From contig JAFAXD010000644.1 in assembly GCA_019241285.1 (NCBI GenBank), forward strand, positions 1-39,049: 39,049 nucleotides of DNA, in the 5' to 3' direction. The position numbers and the translations under genes were made by a program. The notes under the pieces are model-generated. The model saw only the letters and a list, made by a program, of their open reading frames with translations. It ran no database searches and was not told where the DNA came from. The DNA is from Xanthobacteraceae bacterium (GTDB lineage Bacteria > Pseudomonadota > Alphaproteobacteria > Rhizobiales > Xanthobacteraceae). Below are positions 18,425 to 25,349 of the stretch, in pieces; positions within the stretch are counted from its first letter, which is position 1, and each line of letters begins with the position of its first letter.

Positions 18425-18438
18425 GAGGTGCGGGTCCC

Positions 18439-19467
18439 GTGATCATCTTGAACGAACACCCTGTGCAGCAAGGAGCTGATGCGACCGTCGAACGACTCTT
18501 GCGTTCGACCGACCTCGAGGGCGAGACATGGTTCGAGCGCCATGATGGCCCAACCGTGCTGGTTGCATTTGCTATTTATACGAGCTGGATCGCGCTGCTC
18601 CTGTTTCATCAGCGCATCCCTTGGTGGCTGTTGGCGGTCGCCGGTGGCTATGTCATTCAATGGCATTTTTCGCTGCAACACGAAGCGATCCACGGGATGC
18701 GCGGCCTGCCCAAATGGCTGCGGATCGCGTTGGTTTATCCGCCGATCGGAGCCTGGTTTCCGTTTGAGCTTTATCGCCGCTCGCATTTGCAACACCACCG
18801 CAACAGCTTTCTCACCTATCCCGGTCAGGATACCGAATCCTACTATCACGAGGATGAGGATTGGGAGGATTTCGGCCGGCCCTGGCGCGGCCTACTGATC
18901 GTCAATCAAACATTTTTGGGGCGCCTTTTCCTCGGCCCTTTTCTTCGCACGCCCCAGCTCTACTTGAAGGAGGGTGGCAAGATCCTGTCTGGGGACGCCA
19001 AAAATCTGGGGATATGGCTGCGCCATATCGCGGCGTTTGCGCTCGTCCTCCTCGCCGTCACGACGGTGTTCGGCATGCCGGTCTGGGCCTATTTCGCAAC
19101 CTTCCTGTATCCAGGCCTCGTGTTTGGAATGATGCGCAGCTATACCGAGCACCGGTGGGGCGAGCGGCCAAGCGAGCGTACGGCAGTCGTCGAATCAAAC
19201 TGGGTGTTCGGTCTCCTCTTTCTGTGGAATAACCTCCACGCCGTCCATCACATTTATCCCACCGCGCCCTGGTATAGGGTGCCGCGGATCTGGCGCGAGC
19301 ATCGTGATCGCATCATCGCCCATAATGGCGGGTTCGTATTCAAGGGTTATGGCGAGATCGCCTGGCGGTGGCTGGTCAGACCAAATTTCATCCCGGTCCA
19401 TCCCCTGGCCACGGGTCGAGATGCAACGACAGCGAGGGTGACCCCAGCAATCCAAGGGGGCCGTTGA
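18439..19467 (+). CDS. membrane fatty acid desaturase family protein
   Basis: Integral membrane di-iron desaturase or hydroxylase of 342 residues. The GTG at 18439 was chosen because GAGG lies 10 bases upstream. The three histidine boxes that bind the iron pair are HEAIH (81-85), HLQHH (116-120) and HAVHH (267-271), with a further His in YTEHRW (H238). Hydrophobic spans before the first box (about 40-75) and around 195-230 fit the usual four-helix topology. Family members insert double bonds into, or hydroxylate, acyl chains or related hydrocarbons; the substrate here is unknown. It is followed after 65 bases by the PhnD-like gene on the same strand, so the two are probably co-transcribed. 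Its place in a sulfur island is unusual. Confidence 0.9.
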   Translation: MIILNEHPVQQGADATVERLLRSTDLEGETWFERHDGPTVLVAFAIYTSWIALLLFHQRIPWWLLAVAGGYVIQWHFSLQHEAIHGMRGLPKWLRIALVYPPIGAWFPFELYRRSHLQHHRNSFLTYPGQDTESYYHEDEDWEDFGRPWRGLLIVNQTFLGRLFLGPFLRTPQLYLKEGGKILSGDAKNLGIWLRHIAAFALVLLAVTTVFGMPVWAYFATFLYPGLVFGMMRSYTEHRWGERPSERTAVVESNWVFGLLFLWNNLHAVHHIYPTAPWYRVPRIWREHRDRIIAHNGGFVFKGYGEIAWRWLVRPNFIPVHPLATGRDATTARVTPAIQGGR

Positions 19468-19532
19468 CAGGATTCCTATAGGTCCTTACGCGATGCACCG
19501 ACCGTCCCGGCAAAGCTCGAATCCCGGACATC

Positions 19533-20342
19533 ATGATGCGCTCGGCAAGTCTGCCCATGTATCGGCTTCCAGAGGTGGCAGCGGCGACTGCTGCGCTCTG
19601 GGATGCGCTACGGGTGCGTCTGGTCGCGCGTGGACTAGCGATTGACGATGTCATCTTTGCGGATGCTGCGGCGCCCGTGCCGGAAGGTATCGGTCCGCAC
19701 GTTTTCTTCACGCAGGTCTGCGGCTATCCGTTGTTCAAGGTTTTCCGCGACCAAGGCGCTATTCTGGCGACACCATCTTACGCATTTGCCGGATGCGAAG
19801 GCCCCAATCATTGTGCTTTCTTTATCGTCCGGGCAAACGATCCGGCGCGGCGGCTTGAGGAGTTGCGCGGACGTGTGTTCGGCTGCAACAGCCGGCTCTC
19901 CAATTCCGGCATGAACCTGCCGCGGCTCGCGCTGGCTCGGATCGCTAGGGGCAAGCCTTTCTTCCAGCAGGTGGTGATGACGGGTGGACACTTGGCCAGC
20001 CTCGATCATCTGCATCGGGCAACGATCGACCTCTGCGCCATTGACTGCGTCACGTGGGGCCTGGTGCAAAAGTTTCGCCCGGATCAAGCCGCGCGATATC
20101 GGATTTTGGCGCAGACGGCGCCGAGCCCGTCGCTGCCCTTCGTGACCAGTACAACAACGAATGCGCCGACCATCACGACGCTTCGGGATGCCCTTAGCGC
20201 GCTATTCGCGGATGCAGAAACAGCCAGCATTCGAGAAACCCTCGGCCTGACCGCCGTGTCGAACGTAGATTCGGCAGCCTACGAACGGCTGGCTGACTAT
20301 GAGCAAGAAGCCAATGATCTTGGCTATCCAATCCTCGAATAG
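19533..20342 (+). CDS. PhnD-like substrate-binding-fold protein without a signal peptide
   Basis: A 269-residue protein resembling the phosphonate-binding-protein-like family (PF12974 type). It begins directly with the first strand of the fold (ASLPMYRLPEVAAATAALWDALRVRL), with no signal peptide or membrane anchor, so it should be cytoplasmic. Family-type segments are VFFTQVCGYPLFKV, the FGCNSRLSNSGMNLPRL region where PhnD proteins contact the ligand oxyanion, and ATIDLCAIDCVTWGLV. Start codons at 19533 and 19536 are adjacent; GGA is upstream. There is no permease or ATPase partner for it. It could sense or sequester an anion in the cytoplasm, or be an enzyme on a binding-protein fold; both are inference. 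It is likely co-transcribed with the desaturase. Confidence 0.8.
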   Translation: MMRSASLPMYRLPEVAAATAALWDALRVRLVARGLAIDDVIFADAAAPVPEGIGPHVFFTQVCGYPLFKVFRDQGAILATPSYAFAGCEGPNHCAFFIVRANDPARRLEELRGRVFGCNSRLSNSGMNLPRLALARIARGKPFFQQVVMTGGHLASLDHLHRATIDLCAIDCVTWGLVQKFRPDQAARYRILAQTAPSPSLPFVTSTTTNAPTITTLRDALSALFADAETASIRETLGLTAVSNVDSAAYERLADYEQEANDLGYPILE

Positions 20343-20369
20343 GCGTGCGTGACATGCTGGCGCTCGAGT

Positions 20370-21584
20370 TTAATCACACCCGAAGGCTCCGGCCGTCTCG
20401 CCATGGCAGGGACAGCTCACTTGCAAATGCAGCTTGAAACGCGACGGCGGCGTCTGTTCGCTGCGGCCATTAACGACAATCTTTCCATCAATGAAGGCAA
20501 AGGCGATTCCCGGAAGATCTCCGTGTGCGATCGCATCGCTGAGTGTTCGTCCCGAAGACCCTTCAACCGGCCCGCAGATCAGGAAATCGGCGGGGGCACC
20601 CAACTTGAGAACGCCGACGTCGAGCCCATGCGCCCGCGCCGTATTGCCGGTTGCGATGGCAACAGCTTCGCCCGGCGTCAAACCGCAAACGGATGCAAGG
20701 TACAGAATGTTCCTGAGCATGGCGCGTGGCCCGACACCTGTCCCTCCCGGAGTATCGGTGCCCAAGTTGACACGTGCGAGCTGCCCGTGTTGCTTTAGCC
20801 TTTTCGCGGCAAGCAAAGTTGATCGGTAATTCCCGGATGTGCATATCTCAAGCCAGAAATCGGTGTTGTCGATAACGCGCTCCAAATCGCCATCGCTCAT
20901 GGGGATCGGTCCACCCGAGACATGCGCCGCGATGTCCGGTTGCAACCATGACAAAATCTCGTAACCGCACATCTGGCTGACGCCGGACCGGGACACCCCG
21001 CCGGTATGTATCTTGGTTCGGATGCCACGCTCCCGACAGAGCCGCACATAGCGTTTGGCTTCCTCCGGATCGGCCGTCAGCGGGTAGAACAGAAATTTCG
21101 CGAGGATGGCGCCGACTTTCGCCAGGCAGTCGAAATGTGCCTCCGTCATGCCGGGCACGAGCAAAACCGTTCCGGCATGCAGTTTCACGTTGCTCCATCG
21201 CACTCGGCCGGTGGTTTGCCGTGTCACCTCAGCAAGCGACGTAACCAGCTCCGGCGTCAGATTTTTGTAATCGAGACCCGGCGTGTGGAGCTCGCCGGCC
21301 GAGACCATTGTTGTCGTGCCACCATGAAGGTAAGCCCCAACCCATCCGATGGTGTTTTGCGTCGGTGTCCATTCGCCCAGCACCGGATGGACATGACCGT
21401 CGACCAACCCCGGAAGAATGGCGCTCCCCTTGGCATCGATGACGGCACCAGGAGCACTCCCGGACGGCGGATCGAACGACACGATCCGTCCATCTTCCAC
21501 ATAGAGGCTCTTTACCTGTGCGGTGGGTGCAGCAATGTCGCCGGTAAAGAATTCGCCAATGTTGTGAACCAAGAGGCCTGACAT
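20370..21584 (-). CDS. enamidase-like amidohydrolase
   Basis: Amidohydrolase-superfamily enzyme of 404 residues from the ATG at 21584 (MSGLLVHNIGEFFTGD). It follows the pattern of enamidase, which in anaerobic nicotinate breakdown opens 6-oxo-tetrahydronicotinate to 2-formylglutarate with release of ammonia. Metal-site segments are VDGHVHP (His 64 and 66), KIHTGGVSRSG, AHVSGGPIPMSDGD and LGTDTPGGTGVGPRAMLRN with the conserved Asp. The end GDLPGIAFAFIDGKIVV with QTPPSRF also matches enamidase. The rest of the nicotinate pathway is absent, so the substrate is probably another cyclic amide or enamide. The C-terminal tail has three Cys and a His (SCPCHGETAGAFGC). Its start codon overlaps the stop of the upstream small gene (TGATG). 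Confidence 0.88.
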   Translation of the reverse strand: MSGLLVHNIGEFFTGDIAAPTAQVKSLYVEDGRIVSFDPPSGSAPGAVIDAKGSAILPGLVDGHVHPVLGEWTPTQNTIGWVGAYLHGGTTTMVSAGELHTPGLDYKNLTPELVTSLAEVTRQTTGRVRWSNVKLHAGTVLLVPGMTEAHFDCLAKVGAILAKFLFYPLTADPEEAKRYVRLCRERGIRTKIHTGGVSRSGVSQMCGYEILSWLQPDIAAHVSGGPIPMSDGDLERVIDNTDFWLEICTSGNYRSTLLAAKRLKQHGQLARVNLGTDTPGGTGVGPRAMLRNILYLASVCGLTPGEAVAIATGNTARAHGLDVGVLKLGAPADFLICGPVEGSSGRTLSDAIAHGDLPGIAFAFIDGKIVVNGRSEQTPPSRFKLHLQVSCPCHGETAGAFGCD

Positions 21585-21904
21585 CAATGCTCTTTCAGCT
21601 TGACGGGTCGCCGGCAGACGTCCCCGGAAACTTTCACGGCGAGCCAATCATGGCGTAAGCTTAGCGGGAAATATTTCTTGATCAACGCACGAGGGTCTGG
21701 AGCGCGATCATTCACAGCCCTCACTATTGCGAATGCACCAAGGGCTCGGCGGCGACAAACGACGGCAAATACGGCAATCCGGCCACCACCGAGCGAACCG
21801 AGATAGATCGTGGTGATGTCGGGGCCGCCGATGTCACGCTTGCGATGTTCCGCAGTACCCTGCTCAGGCGTGATGAATGGTCTCGTCGTGCACGGGTGCC
21901 TCAT
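21584..21904 (-). CDS. small protein translationally coupled to the enamidase-like gene
   Basis: A frame of 106 residues from the ATG at 21904 (MRHPCTTRPFITPEQG), whose TGA shares its last base with the enamidase ATG. That coupling, and the ordered look of the middle (DIGGPDITTIYLGSLGGGRIAVFAVV, about 30-55), favour a real gene. The remainder is basic, with KKYFPLSLRHDWLAVKVSGDV and KLKEH at the end. I do not recognise the family. No strong ribosome site precedes the ATG, and a TTG six codons earlier is the alternative start. It may be an accessory subunit of the amidohydrolase or a chance frame; I lean toward real. Confidence 0.45.
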   Translation of the reverse strand: MRHPCTTRPFITPEQGTAEHRKRDIGGPDITTIYLGSLGGGRIAVFAVVCRRRALGAFAIVRAVNDRAPDPRALIKKYFPLSLRHDWLAVKVSGDVCRRPVKLKEH

Positions 21905-22199
21905 CTTTGCCGTGCACGCCAAGACGGAGAGTGGCGATTGATATAGAGAGCCATTTTGCTCGCCAGTAGATTTACAGTATTTTTTTCTAGATTGCGCAAC
22001 ATCACATCAGTCGTATTGCTTTCCTAAACGGCATCAACCGATCTATTGACTTAATCTATTAATTTTCTCGATAATGCCTCACAGTTGTCGCGGATGGCCA
22101 TAGAGGATTGTTCGCGCGAGTCTATCGAGCGCAGCTCCCTTCGTCACAATGTACGACGCGGCAGCGCGATCATCGAAGTCGACCTAATTCACTGAGTGC
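21905..22199. promoter_or_regulatory. divergent AT-rich intergenic region
   Basis: About 295 bases between the minus-strand enamidase pair and the plus-strand LLM monooxygenase. It is the most AT-rich stretch of this part, with a run of seven T and the best promoter-like sequence of the window (22046-22075). TATAGAG occurs at 21942-21948 and TCTATT at 22042-22047 and 22055-22060. No ORF worth naming lies in it. Confidence 0.6.
22046..22075 (+). promoter_or_regulatory. candidate sigma-70 promoter for the LLM monooxygenase gene
   Basis: TTGACT (22046-22051) and GATAAT (22070-22075) are separated by 18 bases. Each hexamer matches five of six consensus positions. The start codon is about 125 bases downstream, leaving a leader of roughly 115 bases. 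The -35 box lies between two copies of TCTATT, which could be part of an operator. Confidence 0.55.
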
Positions 22200-23264
22200 A
22201 TGACGATGTCTCTTATTCACCCTCGCTTCGGTGTCTGGGCGCTTGTCCAGGGGACCTGGGCTTCGCGTTTCCATCCTGAAGATCCGCCGGACGCGTCTTG
22301 GGACCGCAACAAGCGATTAATCGTGGAGGCAGAAGCGCTCGGATACGACAGTACGCTGGTAGCCCAACACACGATTAACCCGAGTGGTCATCAACTCGAT
22401 CAACTTGAGGCCTGGACGGCGTCCGCCGCATTGGCTGCGGTGACCGAGCGCATTGAAATCATTACTGCCATCAAGCCGTATCTGTTCCATCCGGTCGTCC
22501 TCGCAAAGATGGCGCTACAAATCGAAGAGATCAGCCGCGGGCGTTTTGCGATCAATCTGGTCAATGCCTGGTACAAGCCGGAGCTCGAGAAATCCGGCAT
22601 CGGGTTTGCGCCGCACGATCAACGCTACTCTTACGGCCAGGAATGGCTGCAGGTCGCCCGTGCCCTGATGCAGGGGGAACGGGTATCCTTCAGAGGGCAG
22701 TATTTCCAGGTCGATGATTATCAGCTTTCGCCGAAAGATGCGTTCCGCAACCGACCGTTGATCTATGCTGGTGGTGAGTCCGAAGCGGCACGTAATCTCA
22801 TCGCCGCCGAGGCCGATACCTGGTTCATCAACGGGCAACCACCCGATGATGTGCGCGCCATGATCAGCGACATCCGCTCGCGTCCGCGGCGGGGCGCCCC
22901 GTTGCGGTTCGGATTGTCGGCCTTCGTCATCGCGCGCGCGACCGACGCGGAGGCGGAGCAGGCCTTGTCCGATGCTTTCGAAATCGCCCGCAAAGACGTG
23001 CCGTTGCGCTCCGGCCTTCTCGCCAACGTGGATCCGGACGTAATCATGTTCAAGACGGCCGCCAAGTCGCCGCGCATCGGTACCAATGGCGGAACCTCTG
23101 CTGGACTCGTCGGCAGCTACGACACCGTGGCTGACCGCATCCGCCACTTCGCCGCACTCGGCATCGACCTGTTCATGCTGCAATTCCAGCCGGTCGAGCG
23201 CGAGATGCGGCGCTTCGCTGCCGAGGTACTCCCGCGCGTGCGCCAGCTCGAAGCCGCCGAATAG
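22200..23264 (+). CDS. LLM-class flavin-dependent monooxygenase (SsuD-related, second copy)
   Basis: Luciferase-like monooxygenase of 354 residues, distinct from the SsuD-like protein of system A. Diagnostic stretches are FGVWALVQGTWASRFHPED near the start, AEALGYDSTLVAQHTINPSG, RIEIITAIKPYLFHPVV, ISRGRFAINLVNAWYKPE, LIYAGGESEAARNLIA and the C-terminal GSYDTVADRIRHFAALGIDLFM. The last segment is typical of SsuD-type enzymes that handle sulfonates or sulfones. It needs reduced FMN from a partner not seen here. The ATG at 22200 is used; a second ATG two codons later is equally possible, and no strong ribosome site distinguishes them. It leads a plus-strand group with two binding-protein-fold genes but no permease or ATPase. 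Confidence 0.9.
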   Translation: MTMSLIHPRFGVWALVQGTWASRFHPEDPPDASWDRNKRLIVEAEALGYDSTLVAQHTINPSGHQLDQLEAWTASAALAAVTERIEIITAIKPYLFHPVVLAKMALQIEEISRGRFAINLVNAWYKPELEKSGIGFAPHDQRYSYGQEWLQVARALMQGERVSFRGQYFQVDDYQLSPKDAFRNRPLIYAGGESEAARNLIAAEADTWFINGQPPDDVRAMISDIRSRPRRGAPLRFGLSAFVIARATDAEAEQALSDAFEIARKDVPLRSGLLANVDPDVIMFKTAAKSPRIGTNGGTSAGLVGSYDTVADRIRHFAALGIDLFMLQFQPVEREMRRFAAEVLPRVRQLEAAE

Positions 23265-23294
23265 CGCACACCTGATCCGCAGAAGGGCATCAAC

Positions 23295-23399
23295 TTGAGC
23301 GCGGCAATCGTCGCAATTCAGCTGGCAACAACTGCTGTGCAGGCCGAGGAGTCAAGATCGGCGTATTACACAAGATGCAAGCCAAGCATCTGTTGGTAG
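23295..23399 (+). CDS. possible short leader-type ORF with two cysteine codons
   Basis: A 34-codon frame from a TTG preceded by AGAAGGG. It reads LSAAIVAIQLATTAVQAEES, which looks like the end of a secretion signal with an AxA-type site, then ends RCKPSICW and stops 61 bases before the next gene. It lies in the gap between the LLM gene and the signal-less binding-protein-like gene and is in a different frame from the latter. It could be a cysteine-responsive leader peptide, the stranded signal peptide of a lost binding protein, or chance. Small size and a TTG start keep confidence low. Confidence 0.25.
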   Translation: MSAAIVAIQLATTAVQAEESRSAYYTRCKPSICW

Positions 23400-23460
23400 C
23401 GCCGGCATCAACCATCGCACGATCAGTAGCGATCGCGTAAGCGTCAGAGAGAGGTTCACG

Positions 23461-24357
23461 ATGCGTCTTGAATTTGGGGTGCCCACAGACAAGAGCGCCG
23501 CCGAGGTGCGTCTCGGAATCGAAAAGGGCTTCTTTCGCGACGAGGGAATCGATCTCTCTGTCCGCATTGTGTTCGGCGGACCACCATTGGCCGCCGCCTA
23601 TGATCGCGGCGAACTCGTGTTCGGCGAGATTGGCTCACCACCGGCAATCACGGCCATTGCCGCCGGAGCGCGCTTTCGTATCATTGGCAGCGGCACTCGC
23701 CGGAAGGCGCATATGTACCTCGGCGTTCGGCCCGGAATCCGCAGCTTTGCCGAACTCAAGGGCCAACGCATCGGCCTACTGTCGATTGGCAGCTGTCCCG
23801 ACTGGTTCCTGCGCCGGATCCTGGCCGTTGAAGGGCTCGACCCGGCGCGCGACGTCACATTCGTCCCGCTCCTCGAGAACTATCCGCGCGTCATTGCCTT
23901 GATCAAGGAGGGCGTGATCGACGCTTGTCTGGCGACCGAGCCGGCAATTTCCGAGGGTGAAGCCAAAGGGCTGATCAATGTTTGGAGGGCGGTCTACGAT
24001 GCGCGCTACGTTCCCGACTTTCAGTGGGTGGTTTTGGTTGCGAACACCGATTTCATTGCCCGTGATCCAGCGCTGATCCAAGCCGCGTTGCGCGCGTTGC
24101 GTCGAGCAAACCACTACGCGCTGGCGCATGTGGACGAGTTTGCCGACCTCGTTGCGCGCCACAATCGGATAGAGCTGGCAATTGCTCGGCGCTCGATTGT
24201 CCGTGAGCTGTCGCATCTGCATCCCGACACGGAACTCGATCGTGCGGGCCTGGAGAAGGCCATCGACCTGCAGTTTGCGCTGGGCGGAATCCCGGCTCGC
24301 GCCGGCATCGAAGCCTTTACCGATTTACGCTTTCAGCAAGACCGAGCATTCGCGTGA
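23461..24357 (+). CDS. NMT1/SsuA-fold protein without a signal peptide
   Basis: A 298-residue protein with the fold of SsuA/THI5-type binding proteins: LEFGVPTDKSAAEVRLGIEKGFFRDEGID, then VFGEIGSPPAITAIAAG, FAELKGQRIGLLSIGS and LIKEGVIDACLATEPAIS. It starts directly at the first beta-strand at an ATG with GAGAGAGG eight bases upstream, so it should stay in the cytoplasm. Binding-protein-fold enzymes exist, such as the desulfinase DszB and 4,5-dihydroxyphthalate decarboxylase. By my unaided alignment the DszB active-site Cys position is Asp here; the only Cys are C112 and C156. It may be an enzyme of another type or a cytoplasmic ligand sensor. It is 14 bases ahead of an exported binding-protein gene. 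Confidence 0.85.
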   Translation: MRLEFGVPTDKSAAEVRLGIEKGFFRDEGIDLSVRIVFGGPPLAAAYDRGELVFGEIGSPPAITAIAAGARFRIIGSGTRRKAHMYLGVRPGIRSFAELKGQRIGLLSIGSCPDWFLRRILAVEGLDPARDVTFVPLLENYPRVIALIKEGVIDACLATEPAISEGEAKGLINVWRAVYDARYVPDFQWVVLVANTDFIARDPALIQAALRALRRANHYALAHVDEFADLVARHNRIELAIARRSIVRELSHLHPDTELDRAGLEKAIDLQFALGGIPARAGIEAFTDLRFQQDRAFA

Positions 24358-24371
24358 AGAGGGTATAGACG

Positions 24372-25343
24372 ATGGGTCTTGCAGCTGCGCACCGTATCAT
24401 CCGCGTCCTTGGCATTCTGGCATTGCTGATAAGTGGCGCTTCTGCGCAGCCGTCCCGTACTGACCTGCGGCTCGGTTTTCAGCGCTCCTCAACACTCACC
24501 GCGCTGCTAAAAGAGACCGGTGAGCTAGAGCGCGCGCTGGCCCCCCTTAACTTGCGCATCAGCTGGCACGAATTCACGAGTGGACTGCCGCTGCTGGAAG
24601 CGCTGAACCTCGGCAAGCTCGACTTCAGTGCCGACGTTGCCGACACCGTACCGGTCTTTGCCCAAGCCGCAGGGGCCCGCCTGGTTTACGTGGCGGAGGA
24701 AGCCCCTTCTCCGGCTGCGCAGGCAATCCTGGTGCCGAACAATTCATCGATCAGATCACTCGCCGATCTACGAGGCAAGAGAATCGCCGTGACAAAAGGC
24801 GCGGGCAGCCACTATCTGCTCGTTGTTGCGCTCAACAGCGTCGGACTGTCATTCAAGAACATCTCTCCCGCCTATTTGACGCCGGCCGATGCTCGCGCTG
24901 CATTTGTCGGGGGCGCCGTGGATGCATGGGTTGCGTGGGATCCCTTTCTCTCAAGCGCGGAGCAGCAGTCGGGCGCCCGGGTTGTGGCGGACGGCAATGG
25001 TCTCGCCAATTACAAGCGATACTATTTGTCGACCGAGAGCTTTGCCAAAGACCCCAGCGACATCCTGCAAATCATTTTCGACAAGCTCGGCCAGACCGGG
25101 ACGTGGGTGAAACAGAATCCGCAACCCGCGGCTGATCTGCTCGCCAAAGCATGGGGGATCGAAGCTCCCGTCATCATTCAGGCGAACAGCCATCGCAGTT
25201 ACAAGGTCAATCTGGTTACCGCCCAGGGTCTATCCGAGCAGCAAAAGATTGCCGATGTGTTTCTTGCCGAAGGCGTGCTCCCCGGCAAAGTGAACACCGG
25301 CGACGTCGCGATCTGGCATCCTCAATCAGAAGCCGCAAGGTAA
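24372..25343 (+). CDS. aliphatic sulfonate-type ABC substrate-binding protein (SsuA family)
   Basis: Periplasmic binding protein of 323 residues. A signal peptide (RIIRVLGILALLISGASA) is followed by QPSRTDLRLGFQRSS, with cleavage expected after residue 25. The SsuA pattern is clear: LLEALNLGKLDFSADVADTVPVFA, LADLRGKRIAVTKGAGSHYLLV, AAFVGGAVDAWVAWDPFLS, and a late VFLAEGVLPGKVN. It lies 14 bases after the signal-less protein and probably shares its transcript. No permease or ATPase follows; its stop is only six bases from the converging amidohydrolase stop. It must therefore feed one of the other importers in the island or one elsewhere. Confidence 0.92.
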   Translation: MGLAAAHRIIRVLGILALLISGASAQPSRTDLRLGFQRSSTLTALLKETGELERALAPLNLRISWHEFTSGLPLLEALNLGKLDFSADVADTVPVFAQAAGARLVYVAEEAPSPAAQAILVPNNSSIRSLADLRGKRIAVTKGAGSHYLLVVALNSVGLSFKNISPAYLTPADARAAFVGGAVDAWVAWDPFLSSAEQQSGARVVADGNGLANYKRYYLSTESFAKDPSDILQIIFDKLGQTGTWVKQNPQPAADLLAKAWGIEAPVIIQANSHRSYKVNLVTAQGLSEQQKIADVFLAEGVLPGKVNTGDVAIWHPQSEAAR

Positions 25344-25349
25344 GCTGAA

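Larger units (their letters stand above)
18082..18438. promoter_or_regulatory. divergent promoter region between system A and the desaturase
   Basis: A 357-base AT-richer gap between two outward-reading genes. On the minus strand, ATGACA (18205-18210) with AT-rich sequence and TATAGAC (18183-18189) is a plausible weak promoter for the SsuD-like gene. On the plus strand a tandem TTATAGAC repeat lies directly before the desaturase. An 11-base inverted repeat sits between them at 18311-18362. No ORF in the gap is credible. Confidence 0.5.

Noticed and set aside
19533-20342. Calling this gene phnD with a phosphonate importer
   Set aside because: The protein has no export signal and there is no phnC or phnE-type partner nearby, so only the fold-level name is supported.
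23461-24357. Direct call as the desulfinase DszB
   Set aside because: The fold and the lack of a signal peptide fit, but the position matching the DszB catalytic Cys appears to be Asp and the only Cys residues are C112 and C156. A DszB activity is therefore not claimed.
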